From assembly GCA_028875345.1 (NCBI GenBank), contig JAPPEG010000012.1, positions 1 to 36,064 of the forward strand: DNA of 36,064 bases, read 5' to 3'. The notes under the pieces are model-generated. The model ran no database searches, was not told the origin of the DNA, and saw nothing but the letters and a program-made list of their open reading frames with translations. The DNA comes from Gemmatimonadota bacterium. GTDB lineage: Bacteria > Latescibacterota > UBA2968 > UBA8231. Below, in pieces: positions 14,378-23,173 of the stretch (its first letter is position 1; every line of letters starts with the position of its first letter). The position numbers and the translations under genes were made by a program.

Positions 14378-15203
14378 CACCGCGGCAGAGTCCTCCGGCC
14401 TGCGGCAGCGCGTCCTTGCGGCTGTCGTATTCGTGCCGGTGATCCTCCTGCTGGTCGAAGGGGCTAGCTGGACGCTCTTCCTCTTGGCATTGGCCGTGGC
14501 CGTGCGCTGCTCGTGGGAATACCACCATATTCTAGAGGAGGCGGGCTATCGACCCATTCGCCTGCCGGGCAGCTTGTTGGTCTTGGGTCTGTGCAGCTAC
14601 TTCTGGCGCCAAGGCACGGGCGACGACCTTGCCGCGTTGCTGATGGCGGCCATCGTGCTGGTTGTGGTGTGGGCCTTGTTCCAAGGCACGGAGCGCTATG
14701 CGGCCAACGCCTTTCTAACATTGGGCGGCGTGTTCTTCTTCGGCGTCTTAGGCAGTGCGCCGATTTTGCTTTTTCAGGCGGTGGGTGGAGGCGAGGAGGC
14801 TCACCACTTGGTGGCCGTACTCTTTCTCTGCATCTGGCTCACAGATTCCGGGGCGTACTTCAGTGGTCGGTTTTGGGGCCGGGCCAAGCTGGCACCGGCG
14901 ATCAGCCCTAATAAGACGCGGATCGGGTGCATTGGCGGCGTGGTCGGCAGCGCCCTGCCCATACCCTTGGGCTTTTTGCTGCCCTCCTTTTCTCCGGCGT
15001 CGCTGCTGGGGCTTTTGCTCGTCGCGGGCATTGGTGCACAGGTGGGCGATCTGGTGGAATCGGCCTTTAAGCGCGACATGGGCATCAAGGACGCGCCGAT
15101 GCTGATCCCAGGCCACGGCGGCCTGCTCGACCGCTTTGACTCCTATTTTTTGGCCTTTCCGCTGGCGTATCTCTACGTGGATGTGGTGGCCGTTTTTTCC
15201 TGA
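14367..15203 (+). CDS. cdsA: Phosphatidate cytidylyltransferase
   Basis: An inner-membrane enzyme making CDP-diacylglycerol from phosphatidic acid and CTP. The 278-residue protein has several hydrophobic helices and the C-terminal signature GDLVESAFKRDMG...PGHGGLLDRFDS, with the two metal-binding Asp residues. The TTG at 14367 is preferred: AGAGG lies about 5 bases upstream, and it overlaps the end of uppS by 11 bases. A second in-frame TTG at 14337 would add ten residues and overlap uppS by 41 bases, so the start is not certain. Confidence 0.93.
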   Translation: MAADTAAESSGLRQRVLAAVVFVPVILLLVEGASWTLFLLALAVAVRCSWEYHHILEEAGYRPIRLPGSLLVLGLCSYFWRQGTGDDLAALLMAAIVLVVVWALFQGTERYAANAFLTLGGVFFFGVLGSAPILLFQAVGGGEEAHHLVAVLFLCIWLTDSGAYFSGRFWGRAKLAPAISPNKTRIGCIGGVVGSALPIPLGFLLPSFSPASLLGLLLVAGIGAQVGDLVESAFKRDMGIKDAPMLIPGHGGLLDRFDSYFLAFPLAYLYVDVVAVFS

Positions 15204-15216
15204 GATGGATTAGAGT

Positions 15217-16527
15217 ATGCTCGATACCCTCACTACTATTGCCTCGTTTCTCATCGCCTTAGGCGTCTTGGTCTTCGTCCACGAATTGGGCCACTTTCTG
15301 GTCGCCAAATGGGCGGGCATCCGCGTCGAGCGCTTCTCCTTGGGCTACCCGCCCAAAATGATTGGCTTTACCCGCGGCGAAACCGAGTACTGCATCTCTT
15401 GGATCCCCTTTGGCGGTTACGTCAAGGTAGCTGGCATGGCCGATGTGGGCACCGAGGAAACCACCGGCGCGCACTGGGAATTTCCCTCTAGGTCGGTGGG
15501 AATCCGCATGGCGGTCATCGCCGCTGGCCCAGTAATGAACTTTCTTTTCGCGTTCGTGGCCCTGATCTTTCTCTTCAGCGTTTACGGAATCGATTCTTTC
15601 GATAGCACTCGCGTCAATCCCCAAGAGAATTCCCTCGCCGCCGAAGTCGGTCTGGTGCGCGGCGATCGCGTGCGTACCGTAGGAGACACGCCCGTCGGCA
15701 ATGCCTACGAGCTGGCCAGCGCCTTGGACGAGATCGCAAGCAGCGGTGCTAGGCTCGAAGTTGAACGCGACGGCATTCTCTTGGATTTCGATCTGCCGCC
15801 CGCAGGAGACGAGGGCTACGGCGTGCAGCTAATGCGTCCCACGACAGTGGGCCACGTTGAGCCCGGGACGCCAGCCGACAGCCTCGGCTTGCAAGCGGGC
15901 GACATCATTCTCTCCGTCGGCCAAGCTCCAGTTGTGAGCTGGGCCAAAATGAGCGAGGAAATCCGCCGCTATCCGGGCGAGACGGTTCCGTTGGTTTGGG
16001 AGCGCGACGGCCAGCGCATGGAGCAGCTCATTACCCCGGCGACCCACCCCGAGGGCGAAGCGTTTGTGGGGCGCATTGGCATCGGTCCGCAGGTCTCGCG
16101 CCACACCGTCGGGTTGGGCCGGGCCGTGGTGTTGGGGGGCTTGGGCGTGTACAATTCCTCTTGGCTAATCCTCGACTTTTTAGGCGAGCTTTTCCAAGGC
16201 GACCGCTCGACCGAAGAATTGGGCGGCCCGTTGCGCATCGCTCAGCTAGCCGGACAGACCGCCGAGCAGGGCTTGGATTCCTTCGTCCGCTTCCTCGCCA
16301 TACTCAGCGTCAACTTGGCGATTATCAACCTCCTGCCCATCCCCGTACTCGACGGCGGCCATCTGACCTTCCTCACGCTAGAGGGCATCATGCGCCGACC
16401 GCTCTCGCTGCGCCAGCGCGAGATCTTTCAGCAGATCGGCTTGGCCATCATGCTGTTCATCATGGTGTTTGTCACATTCAACGACCTCAATCAGATGGTC
16501 TTCCGCCGCATCGCGGAGATGTTCTAG
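15217..16527 (+). CDS. rseP: Site-2 intramembrane metalloprotease
   Basis: It cleaves membrane-anchored regulators such as anti-sigma factors within the membrane and removes spent signal peptides. The 436-residue protein has the zinc motif HELGH at 22-26 in the first helix, two PDZ domains between about 120 and 285, and the second catalytic motif NLLPIPVLDGG ending at 381, before the last two membrane helices. It starts 13 bases after cdsA. The conserved order uppS-cdsA-rseP supports the call. No anti-sigma-factor gene is present in the window to suggest its substrate. Confidence 0.95.
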   Translation: MLDTLTTIASFLIALGVLVFVHELGHFLVAKWAGIRVERFSLGYPPKMIGFTRGETEYCISWIPFGGYVKVAGMADVGTEETTGAHWEFPSRSVGIRMAVIAAGPVMNFLFAFVALIFLFSVYGIDSFDSTRVNPQENSLAAEVGLVRGDRVRTVGDTPVGNAYELASALDEIASSGARLEVERDGILLDFDLPPAGDEGYGVQLMRPTTVGHVEPGTPADSLGLQAGDIILSVGQAPVVSWAKMSEEIRRYPGETVPLVWERDGQRMEQLITPATHPEGEAFVGRIGIGPQVSRHTVGLGRAVVLGGLGVYNSSWLILDFLGELFQGDRSTEELGGPLRIAQLAGQTAEQGLDSFVRFLAILSVNLAIINLLPIPVLDGGHLTFLTLEGIMRRPLSLRQREIFQQIGLAIMLFIMVFVTFNDLNQMVFRRIAEMF

Positions 16528-16548
16528 TACCTGCTTGCGCGGTCCGGC

Positions 16549-17661
16549 ATGTCGCTGACCGAACAAATTCGCCACAAGGCCCGCGCCTTGGGTTTTACCT
16601 CGGTCGGTTTCGCCCCGGCCGATCCGTTAAAAGGGGCCGAGTTTTACGCTCGCTGGGTGGCCTTGGGCTACGCCGGTCAGATGGACTATCTCAAGCGCCA
16701 CCTCGATAAGCGCGAGGACCCGCGCCGGATGGTCCCCGGCGCCCAGACCGCCATCTGCCTAGGCATGGATTACTACCAACCTGCGCCCACGGCATCCGAT
16801 CCCCTGCGCGGCCAGATCGCTTGTTACGCCCGCGGCGACGACTACCACGACATTGTCAAAAAGCGCTTGGCAGCACTGTGGGAATTCGTGCTGGCCGAGG
16901 CCGGGGAGCAGACCAAAGGCCGCTATTTCGTGGATACGGCCCCAGTTCTGGAGCGCGAACTCGCCCAGCGGGCGGGCTTGGGTTGGTGGGGTAAGAACAC
17001 CTGCCTGATCGACAAGCGCCGCGGCTCCTATTTCTTCTTGGCCGAAATCATCACCGACCTCAAGCTCGATTACGACGAACCCGCTCCAGACCACTGCGGC
17101 ACCTGCACGCGCTGTCTAGACGCCTGCCCTACCGACGCCTTCCCCGAGCCGTACGTACTCGACGCCCAGCGCTGCATTTCCTATCTCAACATCGAACTCA
17201 AGGGGTCGATTCCCCGCGACCTGCGCCAAGGCATGGGCCAGTGGATTTTTGGCTGCGACATCTGTCAGGAGGTGTGCCCATGGAACCGCAAGACAGAGCC
17301 AGCCTTAGAGCCGGCGTACAAGAGCCGCGTCGGCCTCGACAGCCCGGCGCTCCTCGACCTGATCCAACTCGACCGCGCAGCCTTCAACGCACTGTTTCGC
17401 CGCAACCCAGTCAAGCGCCCTAAGCGCAGAGGCTTTTTGCGCAACGTCGCCGTCGCCTTGGGCAATTCGGGCATGCAGGCCGCGGTGCCAGCCCTGATCA
17501 GCGCGCTCGACGACGAAGAGCCGCTAGTGCGCGGCCATGTGGCTTGGGCACTGGGTCAACTCGGGGGCGATGAGGCAAAAGGGGCGCTCCAACGGCGCTT
17601 GGGAATAGAAGACGATGCGGAAGTGCTAGGGGAACTAAAAGACGCGCTAGCTGCGCTGTAA
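16549..17661 (+). CDS. queG: Epoxyqueuosine reductase with C-terminal HEAT-like repeats
   Basis: A cobalamin and iron-sulfur enzyme that catalyses the last step of queuosine formation in tRNA. The 370-residue protein has FVDTAPVLERELAQRAGLGWWGKNT (the conserved Asp region), a first cluster motif with Cys183, 186, 189 and 193, and a second with Cys236, 239 and 243; Cys209 may complete a cluster. Residues from about 305 form PBS/HEAT-like repeats, which are usual in the long form. It lies 21 bases after rseP and probably shares its transcript. It ends four bases from the convergent ftsY stop. Confidence 0.95.
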   Translation: MSLTEQIRHKARALGFTSVGFAPADPLKGAEFYARWVALGYAGQMDYLKRHLDKREDPRRMVPGAQTAICLGMDYYQPAPTASDPLRGQIACYARGDDYHDIVKKRLAALWEFVLAEAGEQTKGRYFVDTAPVLERELAQRAGLGWWGKNTCLIDKRRGSYFFLAEIITDLKLDYDEPAPDHCGTCTRCLDACPTDAFPEPYVLDAQRCISYLNIELKGSIPRDLRQGMGQWIFGCDICQEVCPWNRKTEPALEPAYKSRVGLDSPALLDLIQLDRAAFNALFRRNPVKRPKRRGFLRNVAVALGNSGMQAAVPALISALDDEEPLVRGHVAWALGQLGGDEAKGALQRRLGIEDDAEVLGELKDALAAL

Positions 17662-17665
17662 CCCC

Positions 17666-18589
17666 TCACTCGGCGAACAATGCGCGGGCGAATGTTGCCG
17701 CGTCAAACGGCTGCAGGTCGTCCACCCCCTCGCCGACCCCAATCAGCTTCACCGGCAGGTCCATCTGACGCCGCAGCGCAACGACGATCCCGCCCTTAGC
17801 CGTCCCGTCCAGCTTGGTCAGCACGAGCCCGGTCAATTCGGTGGCTTGGTTGAACTCGGTCGCCTGCGACAGGGCATTCTGGCCGCTGGTCCCGTCGAGT
17901 ACCAGCAGGGTTTCGTGCGGGGCCGCGGGATCTTGCTTGGCCAGCGAGCGGCGAATCTTTTTGAGTTCCTCCATCAAGTTGACCTTGTTGTGCAAACGGC
18001 CGGCTGTGTCCACCAGCAGCACGTCGGCCCCGCGCGACTTGGCCGCGGCGAGCGCGTCAAAGGCCACGGCCGCCGGGTCCGCTCCTTGCTGCGTCCGTAT
18101 CAGGTCGGCTCCGGCGCGCTCTGCCCAGATGGCGAGTTGGGGGATGGCTGCGGCCCGAAACGTGTCGCCGGCAGCGAGTACCACCTTCTTGCCGGCATCG
18201 GCGTATTGCTTGGCCAGCTTGCCGACCGTCGTGGTCTTGCCGGTGCCATTGACGCCGACGATCAGCACGACAAACGGCTTGCCCGGCAGCTCTCCGGCTA
18301 GGGGCAAGGTCGCGCCGTTGTCGAGAGTCATCATCGCGGCTACTTGCTCCTCTAGCACCTGCATTACCTCGGCTGGCCCGTCCGCCATTTGCCCACGCCG
18401 GAGCCGCTCGCGCAGCCCATCAACGAGTTCGGTGGCGGTCTCTAGCCCCACATCAGCGCCGATCAGCGCGGCCTCGATATCGTCGATAGCGTCGTCGTCC
18501 AAGCGGGGGTTACCGGAAATCACATCGGTCATCGCCTGTCGCGTCTGCGCCAATCCCTGCTTTACTTTGTCGAAAAATTTGCTCAGCAT
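17666..18589 (-). CDS. ftsY: Signal recognition particle receptor
   Basis: The SRP receptor GTPase, which delivers ribosomes making membrane proteins to the translocon. The 307-residue protein has the NG domain only: an N-terminal four-helix part (about 1-95), [15 protein letters not shown] (G1), [12 protein letters not shown] (the insertion box), DTAGRLHNK (G3) and [11 protein letters not shown] (G4). The acidic A domain of enterobacterial FtsY is absent, as in many other phyla. The ATG at 18589 has no strong ribosome-binding site. Confidence 0.96.
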   Translation of the reverse strand: MLSKFFDKVKQGLAQTRQAMTDVISGNPRLDDDAIDDIEAALIGADVGLETATELVDGLRERLRRGQMADGPAEVMQVLEEQVAAMMTLDNGATLPLAGELPGKPFVVLIVGVNGTGKTTTVGKLAKQYADAGKKVVLAAGDTFRAAAIPQLAIWAERAGADLIRTQQGADPAAVAFDALAAAKSRGADVLLVDTAGRLHNKVNLMEELKKIRRSLAKQDPAAPHETLLVLDGTSGQNALSQATEFNQATELTGLVLTKLDGTAKGGIVVALRRQMDLPVKLIGVGEGVDDLQPFDAATFARALFAE

Positions 18590-18869
18590 GAAAACGTTTG
18601 TTTCCAGTTTATGACACTACAAGTACAAGGACGCAGAATTGACCAAAAAAACTCACTATTTTTGACATAGAATTTAAGAATAATAATTTTATTTTGACTG
18701 CGAAATCGCCACAGCCCGAAGTAAAAATAAACACAATATATAGTATATAGCTCAAATCTAAGAATAATATGTATTGACCGAAGCTAAATCATTATATAAC
18801 ATATTTGTCTTGAATACGAGAGCGTTAAATAATATACACTCCACTCTTCTCCTGAAGGAGGCAAATTCG
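18590..18869. other. AT-rich divergent region between ftsY and the TonB receptor
   Basis: No gene. It contains TTGACA at 18662-18667 without a convincing -10 partner. It also contains TTGACC (18774-18779) with TATAAC (18795-18800) at a short 15-bp spacing, a weak promoter candidate for the receptor. No clear Fur box is seen. Confidence 0.4.
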
Positions 18870-21440
18870 ATGAAGAAGAGCTTATCTGTTTTTGCGGTTG
18901 CCGTTGGCTTTTCGGCCTTGCTCTCTGTGAGCTTGGCCTCTGAGGCTATGGCGCAAGAAGAAGCGCAAGAAGACGAGGAAGTGCTCGAAGGCATTGTGGA
19001 GGTTGAAGAGTTCGTGGTGACCGGTTCGCGTGCTCAGTCGCGCACCGTAACCGACTCACCCGTGCCCATTGACGTCATTGGTGCCGACGAGTTCGCCAAG
19101 CAAGGTGGAGCGGATCTAGCTGACCTTGTGCGGAATGTCGTGCCCTCGTACAACGTCAATACCCAGCCGATCAGCGATGCGGGTACGGTCGTCCGACCGC
19201 CCAACATGCGAGGGTTGGCTCCCGACCACGCGCTGGTTCTGGTCAACGGCAAGCGCCGCCATCGCGCCGCGGTGATCCACTGGCTGGGCAATGGCGTAGC
19301 CGATGGCGCACAGGGGCCCGATTTGGCGCCCATTCCGGCGATCGCGCTCAATCGAGTGGAAGTCCTGCGCGACGGCGCGTCGGCCCAGTACGGCTCGGAC
19401 GCCATTGCCGGCGTGTTGAACTTCCGCCTCAAGGACCGTTCCGACGGCCTGTCGATTGAGACCAAAGTCGGCAGCTTCCAAGATGGCGAAGGCATCCTCG
19501 GCGATGGCGAGTTGTTTTCCATTGCGGGCAATCTCGGGTTGGGCAACGATAATGCGTGGGCCAATCTCAGCTTGGAATACGGCAACTCGGGCGAAACCAT
19601 CCGCTCGGTGCAGCGCAATGATGCCGCGGGCCTAATTGCCGCGGGCAATACGAATGTGGCCAATCCCGCCCAAATCTGGGGACAGCCCTTCGTCAGAGAC
19701 GATCTGAAGTTCTTCGCCAACTACGGTGCCAACCTTGGCGAGAACCTCGACTTCTATGGTCACGCCAACTACGCCAGCAAGGAAACGGAAGGCGGGTTCT
19801 ATTTCCGCAATCCCCACACCCGCAGCGGCGTGTTTAAGGGACCGGTGCTCGACGACGGGAATCCATCCCTGCTAGTGGGCGATTTGGACGGCGTGGGTCA
19901 GGGCAGTGAATGCGCCCCGGTCCCCATAATCGACAACAAGCCGGACCAGGATGCTTGGCTACAGATTCGCGACGATCCCAATTGCTTTTCGTTCCTGAAA
20001 ATGTTCCCCGGTGGCTTCACGCCCCGCTTCGGTGGCTTCACCACGGATGAATCCCTCCTTCTGGGCCTGAAGGGTTTTGCGGCCGAGACGTTGGGTTGGA
20101 GCCTGAGCGCGTCCTATGGCCGCCACCACGCGGACTACTTCATCTTCAATACCGTGAATGCCTCAATGGGGCCCGATACGCCGACATCGTTCAACCCTGG
20201 GGATTACATCCAGACGGATGTCAACTTAAACTTCGACATCACGTACCCGGTCAGCGACCAGTTTTTCTTGGCCGCGGGGGCGGAACGTCGCAACGAAGCA
20301 TTTGAGATCGTGGAGGGACAGATCGAGTCCTACCTGATTGGTCAGCCGTTGGCCAGCCAAGGGTTTCAGCCCGCTACTAATGGTTTCTCGGGCTTTAGCA
20401 AGGTGGCCGCTGGCCGCTGGGATCGAACCAACACGGCCGTTTACGTAGAGGCGGATTTTGAGCCGATTGATCCGTTGGTGCTTTCCGTGGCCTTGCGCTC
20501 GGAGGATTTTAGCGACTTTGGCAGCACTACCAACTACAAGGGAGCCGCCAATTTTGCCCTTACGGACGACCTGAAGTTGCGCGGTAGTTATAGCACCGGC
20601 TTCCGGGCACCGACGCCCGGTCAGCAAAATGCCTTCAACATAACGACCGAGTTCAACTTCGAGAAGAACGACTTGGTCAACAACGGCACCGTGCCTTCCA
20701 CCAGCCGCGCAGTTGGGCTGGTCCTCGGTTTAGATGGCGGTGGGCCGGCGCTCAAACCTGAAAATTCGGTCAACCTCTCCGGGGGCGTCGTCGTCAATAT
20801 GGGCGTCGTTAGCGCGACGATCGACTACTTTAACATCACGGTGGAGGATCGCCTGACAGTCTCGCAAGACTTCGCGCTGACCGATGAGCAGAAACAACAG
20901 CTAATCAACGAGGGTCTAACCAGCGCGGCCGGCTTGCAGGAATTCCGCTTCTTCACCAATGACTTCGACTCCGCCACCAACGGAATTGACCTCGTTGTGT
21001 CGGCACCGGTAGGTTCGGGGATGCTGAGCCTCGCCTACAACTACACGAGCTCCGAAGTCACCGACCACAACCCGGACGTTCTAGACGCGCTCCGGCTGCG
21101 GGAATTGGAGGAGAATCTGCCTAAGCAGCGCGGGAATTTGACGCTGACCCAAGCCCTGAGCGAGCGTTGGAGCGGTCTAGGTCGCGCCAGCTACTACGGC
21201 GAATGGTACGACTCTGAAGACGATCAGACCTATAGTGGCAAGGTGCTGTTTGACCTTGAAACCAGCATCTCGTTTGATGAGGCCCAATCCGCCATCGCCA
21301 TTGGCGCACAGAACATCCTCAATACCTATCCCGACGAACATGAATTAGCCAGAGAGCGGACCGGCAACAAGTACAGCCAGTTCAGCCCATTTGGCTTTGG
21401 CGGCGCGTTCTGGTATGTGAAATACAGCTACAGCCGCTAG
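18870..21440 (+). CDS. TonB-dependent outer-membrane receptor
   Basis: The 856-residue protein starts at the ATG at 18870, eight bases after GAAGGAGG; the frame is open 32 codons further but lacks such a site there. Residues 1 to about 28 are a signal peptide ending AMA. A short acidic stretch leads to a TonB-box-like EEFVVTGSR, the plug domain (DSPVPIDVIGADEF, GLAPDHALVLVNGKRRHR, RVEVLRDGASAQYGSDAIAG) and a beta-barrel ending in an aromatic strand (FWYVKYSYSR). It takes up large solutes such as siderophores, vitamins or glycans using TonB energy. Ligand unknown; no SusD-like or ABC partner is adjacent. It is flanked by its own strong terminator, so it is a single-gene unit. Confidence 0.94.
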   Translation: MKKSLSVFAVAVGFSALLSVSLASEAMAQEEAQEDEEVLEGIVEVEEFVVTGSRAQSRTVTDSPVPIDVIGADEFAKQGGADLADLVRNVVPSYNVNTQPISDAGTVVRPPNMRGLAPDHALVLVNGKRRHRAAVIHWLGNGVADGAQGPDLAPIPAIALNRVEVLRDGASAQYGSDAIAGVLNFRLKDRSDGLSIETKVGSFQDGEGILGDGELFSIAGNLGLGNDNAWANLSLEYGNSGETIRSVQRNDAAGLIAAGNTNVANPAQIWGQPFVRDDLKFFANYGANLGENLDFYGHANYASKETEGGFYFRNPHTRSGVFKGPVLDDGNPSLLVGDLDGVGQGSECAPVPIIDNKPDQDAWLQIRDDPNCFSFLKMFPGGFTPRFGGFTTDESLLLGLKGFAAETLGWSLSASYGRHHADYFIFNTVNASMGPDTPTSFNPGDYIQTDVNLNFDITYPVSDQFFLAAGAERRNEAFEIVEGQIESYLIGQPLASQGFQPATNGFSGFSKVAAGRWDRTNTAVYVEADFEPIDPLVLSVALRSEDFSDFGSTTNYKGAANFALTDDLKLRGSYSTGFRAPTPGQQNAFNITTEFNFEKNDLVNNGTVPSTSRAVGLVLGLDGGGPALKPENSVNLSGGVVVNMGVVSATIDYFNITVEDRLTVSQDFALTDEQKQQLINEGLTSAAGLQEFRFFTNDFDSATNGIDLVVSAPVGSGMLSLAYNYTSSEVTDHNPDVLDALRLRELEENLPKQRGNLTLTQALSERWSGLGRASYYGEWYDSEDDQTYSGKVLFDLETSISFDEAQSAIAIGAQNILNTYPDEHELARERTGNKYSQFSPFGFGGAFWYVKYSYSR

Positions 21441-21468
21441 GAACGCCGAACGGCGATCCTGAGTTATA

Positions 21469-21506
21469 GCAAAAGGCCGGGTACCTTTGGGTACTCGGCC
21501 TTTTGC
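21469..21506 (+). terminator. Rho-independent terminator after the TonB receptor
   Basis: GCAAAAGGCCG and CGGCCTTTTGC form a long stem, extended by GGTAC/GGTAC-type pairing around a small loop. The T-rich right arm gives a terminator that could work in both directions. It lies 28 bases after the stop codon. Confidence 0.85.
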
Positions 21507-21530
21507 ATCTTAACCTGAAGTGAGAAGCAA

Positions 21531-23168
21531 ATGACCTCATCCTACCGCGACGCGCTAGAGCACATCCGCCGCGCCTTCCCCCAACCGGTGTCCGACCCCA
21601 TTCACGATTCGTATTTCGTGCATTCCATCATGCGTGCCCTAGACCAAGTCGATGCGCTGAAAATGCAGTTGCCGACGCTTGGTCCGGTAGTTTCTGGCGA
21701 CTTTGCCGAAGCGCAAAACGCCGAATTGCCCGCTGAGATGTCGTCGGTCGAGGCGGTCACCTCAGACCTCGTCGGCTACCTGCGCGGCATAACCATCTCC
21801 AGCCATCCCCACACCCAACAAAACGTCATCGCGCCCCCGACCATTCCCAGCCTCATCGGCGTCCTGCTCGCCTCGTTGCACAATCCCAACATCGCTTGGG
21901 ATGAATACAGCCGCCTCGTCGCCTTGGCCGAAGTCGAATCAGTCGCCATCACCGCGCGAATGGTCGGCTACGACCCACAACAGGCCAGCGGCACATTCAC
22001 CTTTGGCGGGACTGGCACCACGCTCTATGGGGTAAAGATCGGCTTGGAAAAAGCCTGTCCGCAGGCCATGCAAAAGGGCGTATCCGACGACGTGGTGGTA
22101 CTCGTTTCCGACGCCGGGCACTACTGCGCCCACAACATCGTCGGGTGGCTCGGCATTGGCACCGACCAGTTGATCGTCATTCCGACGCTAGCTGAGAACG
22201 AAATCGACCTCGCGCAGCTAGCGGATGCAGCGCGAGCGGCCTTGGGTAGCGGCAAAAAGATCGCCGCCATTATTGCGACTATGGGGACTACGGATGCGTT
22301 CGGCTTGGACGACTTGCAGGCGATTGTGGCCTTGCGCGACTCGCTCGTCGATGAATTCCAGCTCTCCTACCGCCCCCACATTCACGCCGACTCGGTCATT
22401 GGCTGGGCGTGGTCGGTGTTCAACGACTACGATTTTCAGGACAACCCCTTGGAGTTTCGCCCGCGGACCCTGCGCGCCCTCGCCGGAGCGTGCCGGCGCA
22501 TCCGCCATCTGGCGCTGGCCGATTCCATGGGCATTGACTTCCACAAGACCGGCTTTGCCCCGTACATCTCCAGCCTCGTCCTCGTCAAAGATCGCACGAA
22601 TTTGCAACTCCTGATGCGCGATCCGCAACAGATGCCGTACCTCTATCACTTTGGCGACCATCGCCCCGGCATGTACACCCTCGAAACATCCAGAGCCGGG
22701 AGCGGCCCGCTAACTGCGCTGGCCAATTTTCGCTTTTTCGGCGAGCAGGGGTTACGCGTCGCATTGGGGCACATCGTCGAGATGACCCAGCTTTTGCGCG
22801 AGCACCTCGAAGGACACGAAGCCATCACCGTACTCAACCGCGACAACTTTGGCACGGTAACGCTCTTCCGGGTATATCCACCCGACGTGGATACTTTTGC
22901 GATCAAACGCCAAGAATTCGAAGACCCTGCCTACCGGGAAACGCTGCTCGCCCACAACGACTACAACCGCAAAATTTTCGACTACGTTCATGCGGAAGCC
23001 ATGGCCGGACGCGGGGTCGTCATTTCCTCGACCGACTGCTACCGGCACACCCAATATCAGGAACCGATTGTCGCGCTGAAGTCCTTTATTGTGTCGCCGT
23101 TTGTGGATGAAAAGGACGTCGAAGTCGTAGTGGCAAAAGTCTTGGAAGCTAGAGAAAAGTTCGTCTGA
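21531..23168 (+). CDS. Pyridoxal-phosphate-dependent decarboxylase (group II type)
   Basis: The 545-residue protein is a fold-type I decarboxylase of the glutamate/aromatic amino-acid family. Visible features are the SSHPHTQQNV region, GTFTFGGTGTTLYGVK, SDAGHYCAHN, HADSVIGWAW (cofactor-contacting His and Asp), and the Schiff-base lysine in DFHKTGF, at Lys339. The C-terminal region has a STDCYRHTQYQEPIVALKSF block seen in tyrosine-decarboxylase-like proteins. The substrate cannot be decided; tyrosine, aspartate or diaminobutyrate are possibilities. It follows a strong terminator and so needs its own promoter. The gene converges with the ion-channel gene, five bases between stops. Confidence 0.88.
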   Translation: MTSSYRDALEHIRRAFPQPVSDPIHDSYFVHSIMRALDQVDALKMQLPTLGPVVSGDFAEAQNAELPAEMSSVEAVTSDLVGYLRGITISSHPHTQQNVIAPPTIPSLIGVLLASLHNPNIAWDEYSRLVALAEVESVAITARMVGYDPQQASGTFTFGGTGTTLYGVKIGLEKACPQAMQKGVSDDVVVLVSDAGHYCAHNIVGWLGIGTDQLIVIPTLAENEIDLAQLADAARAALGSGKKIAAIIATMGTTDAFGLDDLQAIVALRDSLVDEFQLSYRPHIHADSVIGWAWSVFNDYDFQDNPLEFRPRTLRALAGACRRIRHLALADSMGIDFHKTGFAPYISSLVLVKDRTNLQLLMRDPQQMPYLYHFGDHRPGMYTLETSRAGSGPLTALANFRFFGEQGLRVALGHIVEMTQLLREHLEGHEAITVLNRDNFGTVTLFRVYPPDVDTFAIKRQEFEDPAYRETLLAHNDYNRKIFDYVHAEAMAGRGVVISSTDCYRHTQYQEPIVALKSFIVSPFVDEKDVEVVVAKVLEAREKFV

Positions 23169-23173
23169 AGCCG

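Noticed and set aside
15996-16709. 237-residue plus-strand frame across the rseP-queG junction
   Set aside because: Shadow frame with compositionally biased sequence covering two well-supported genes.
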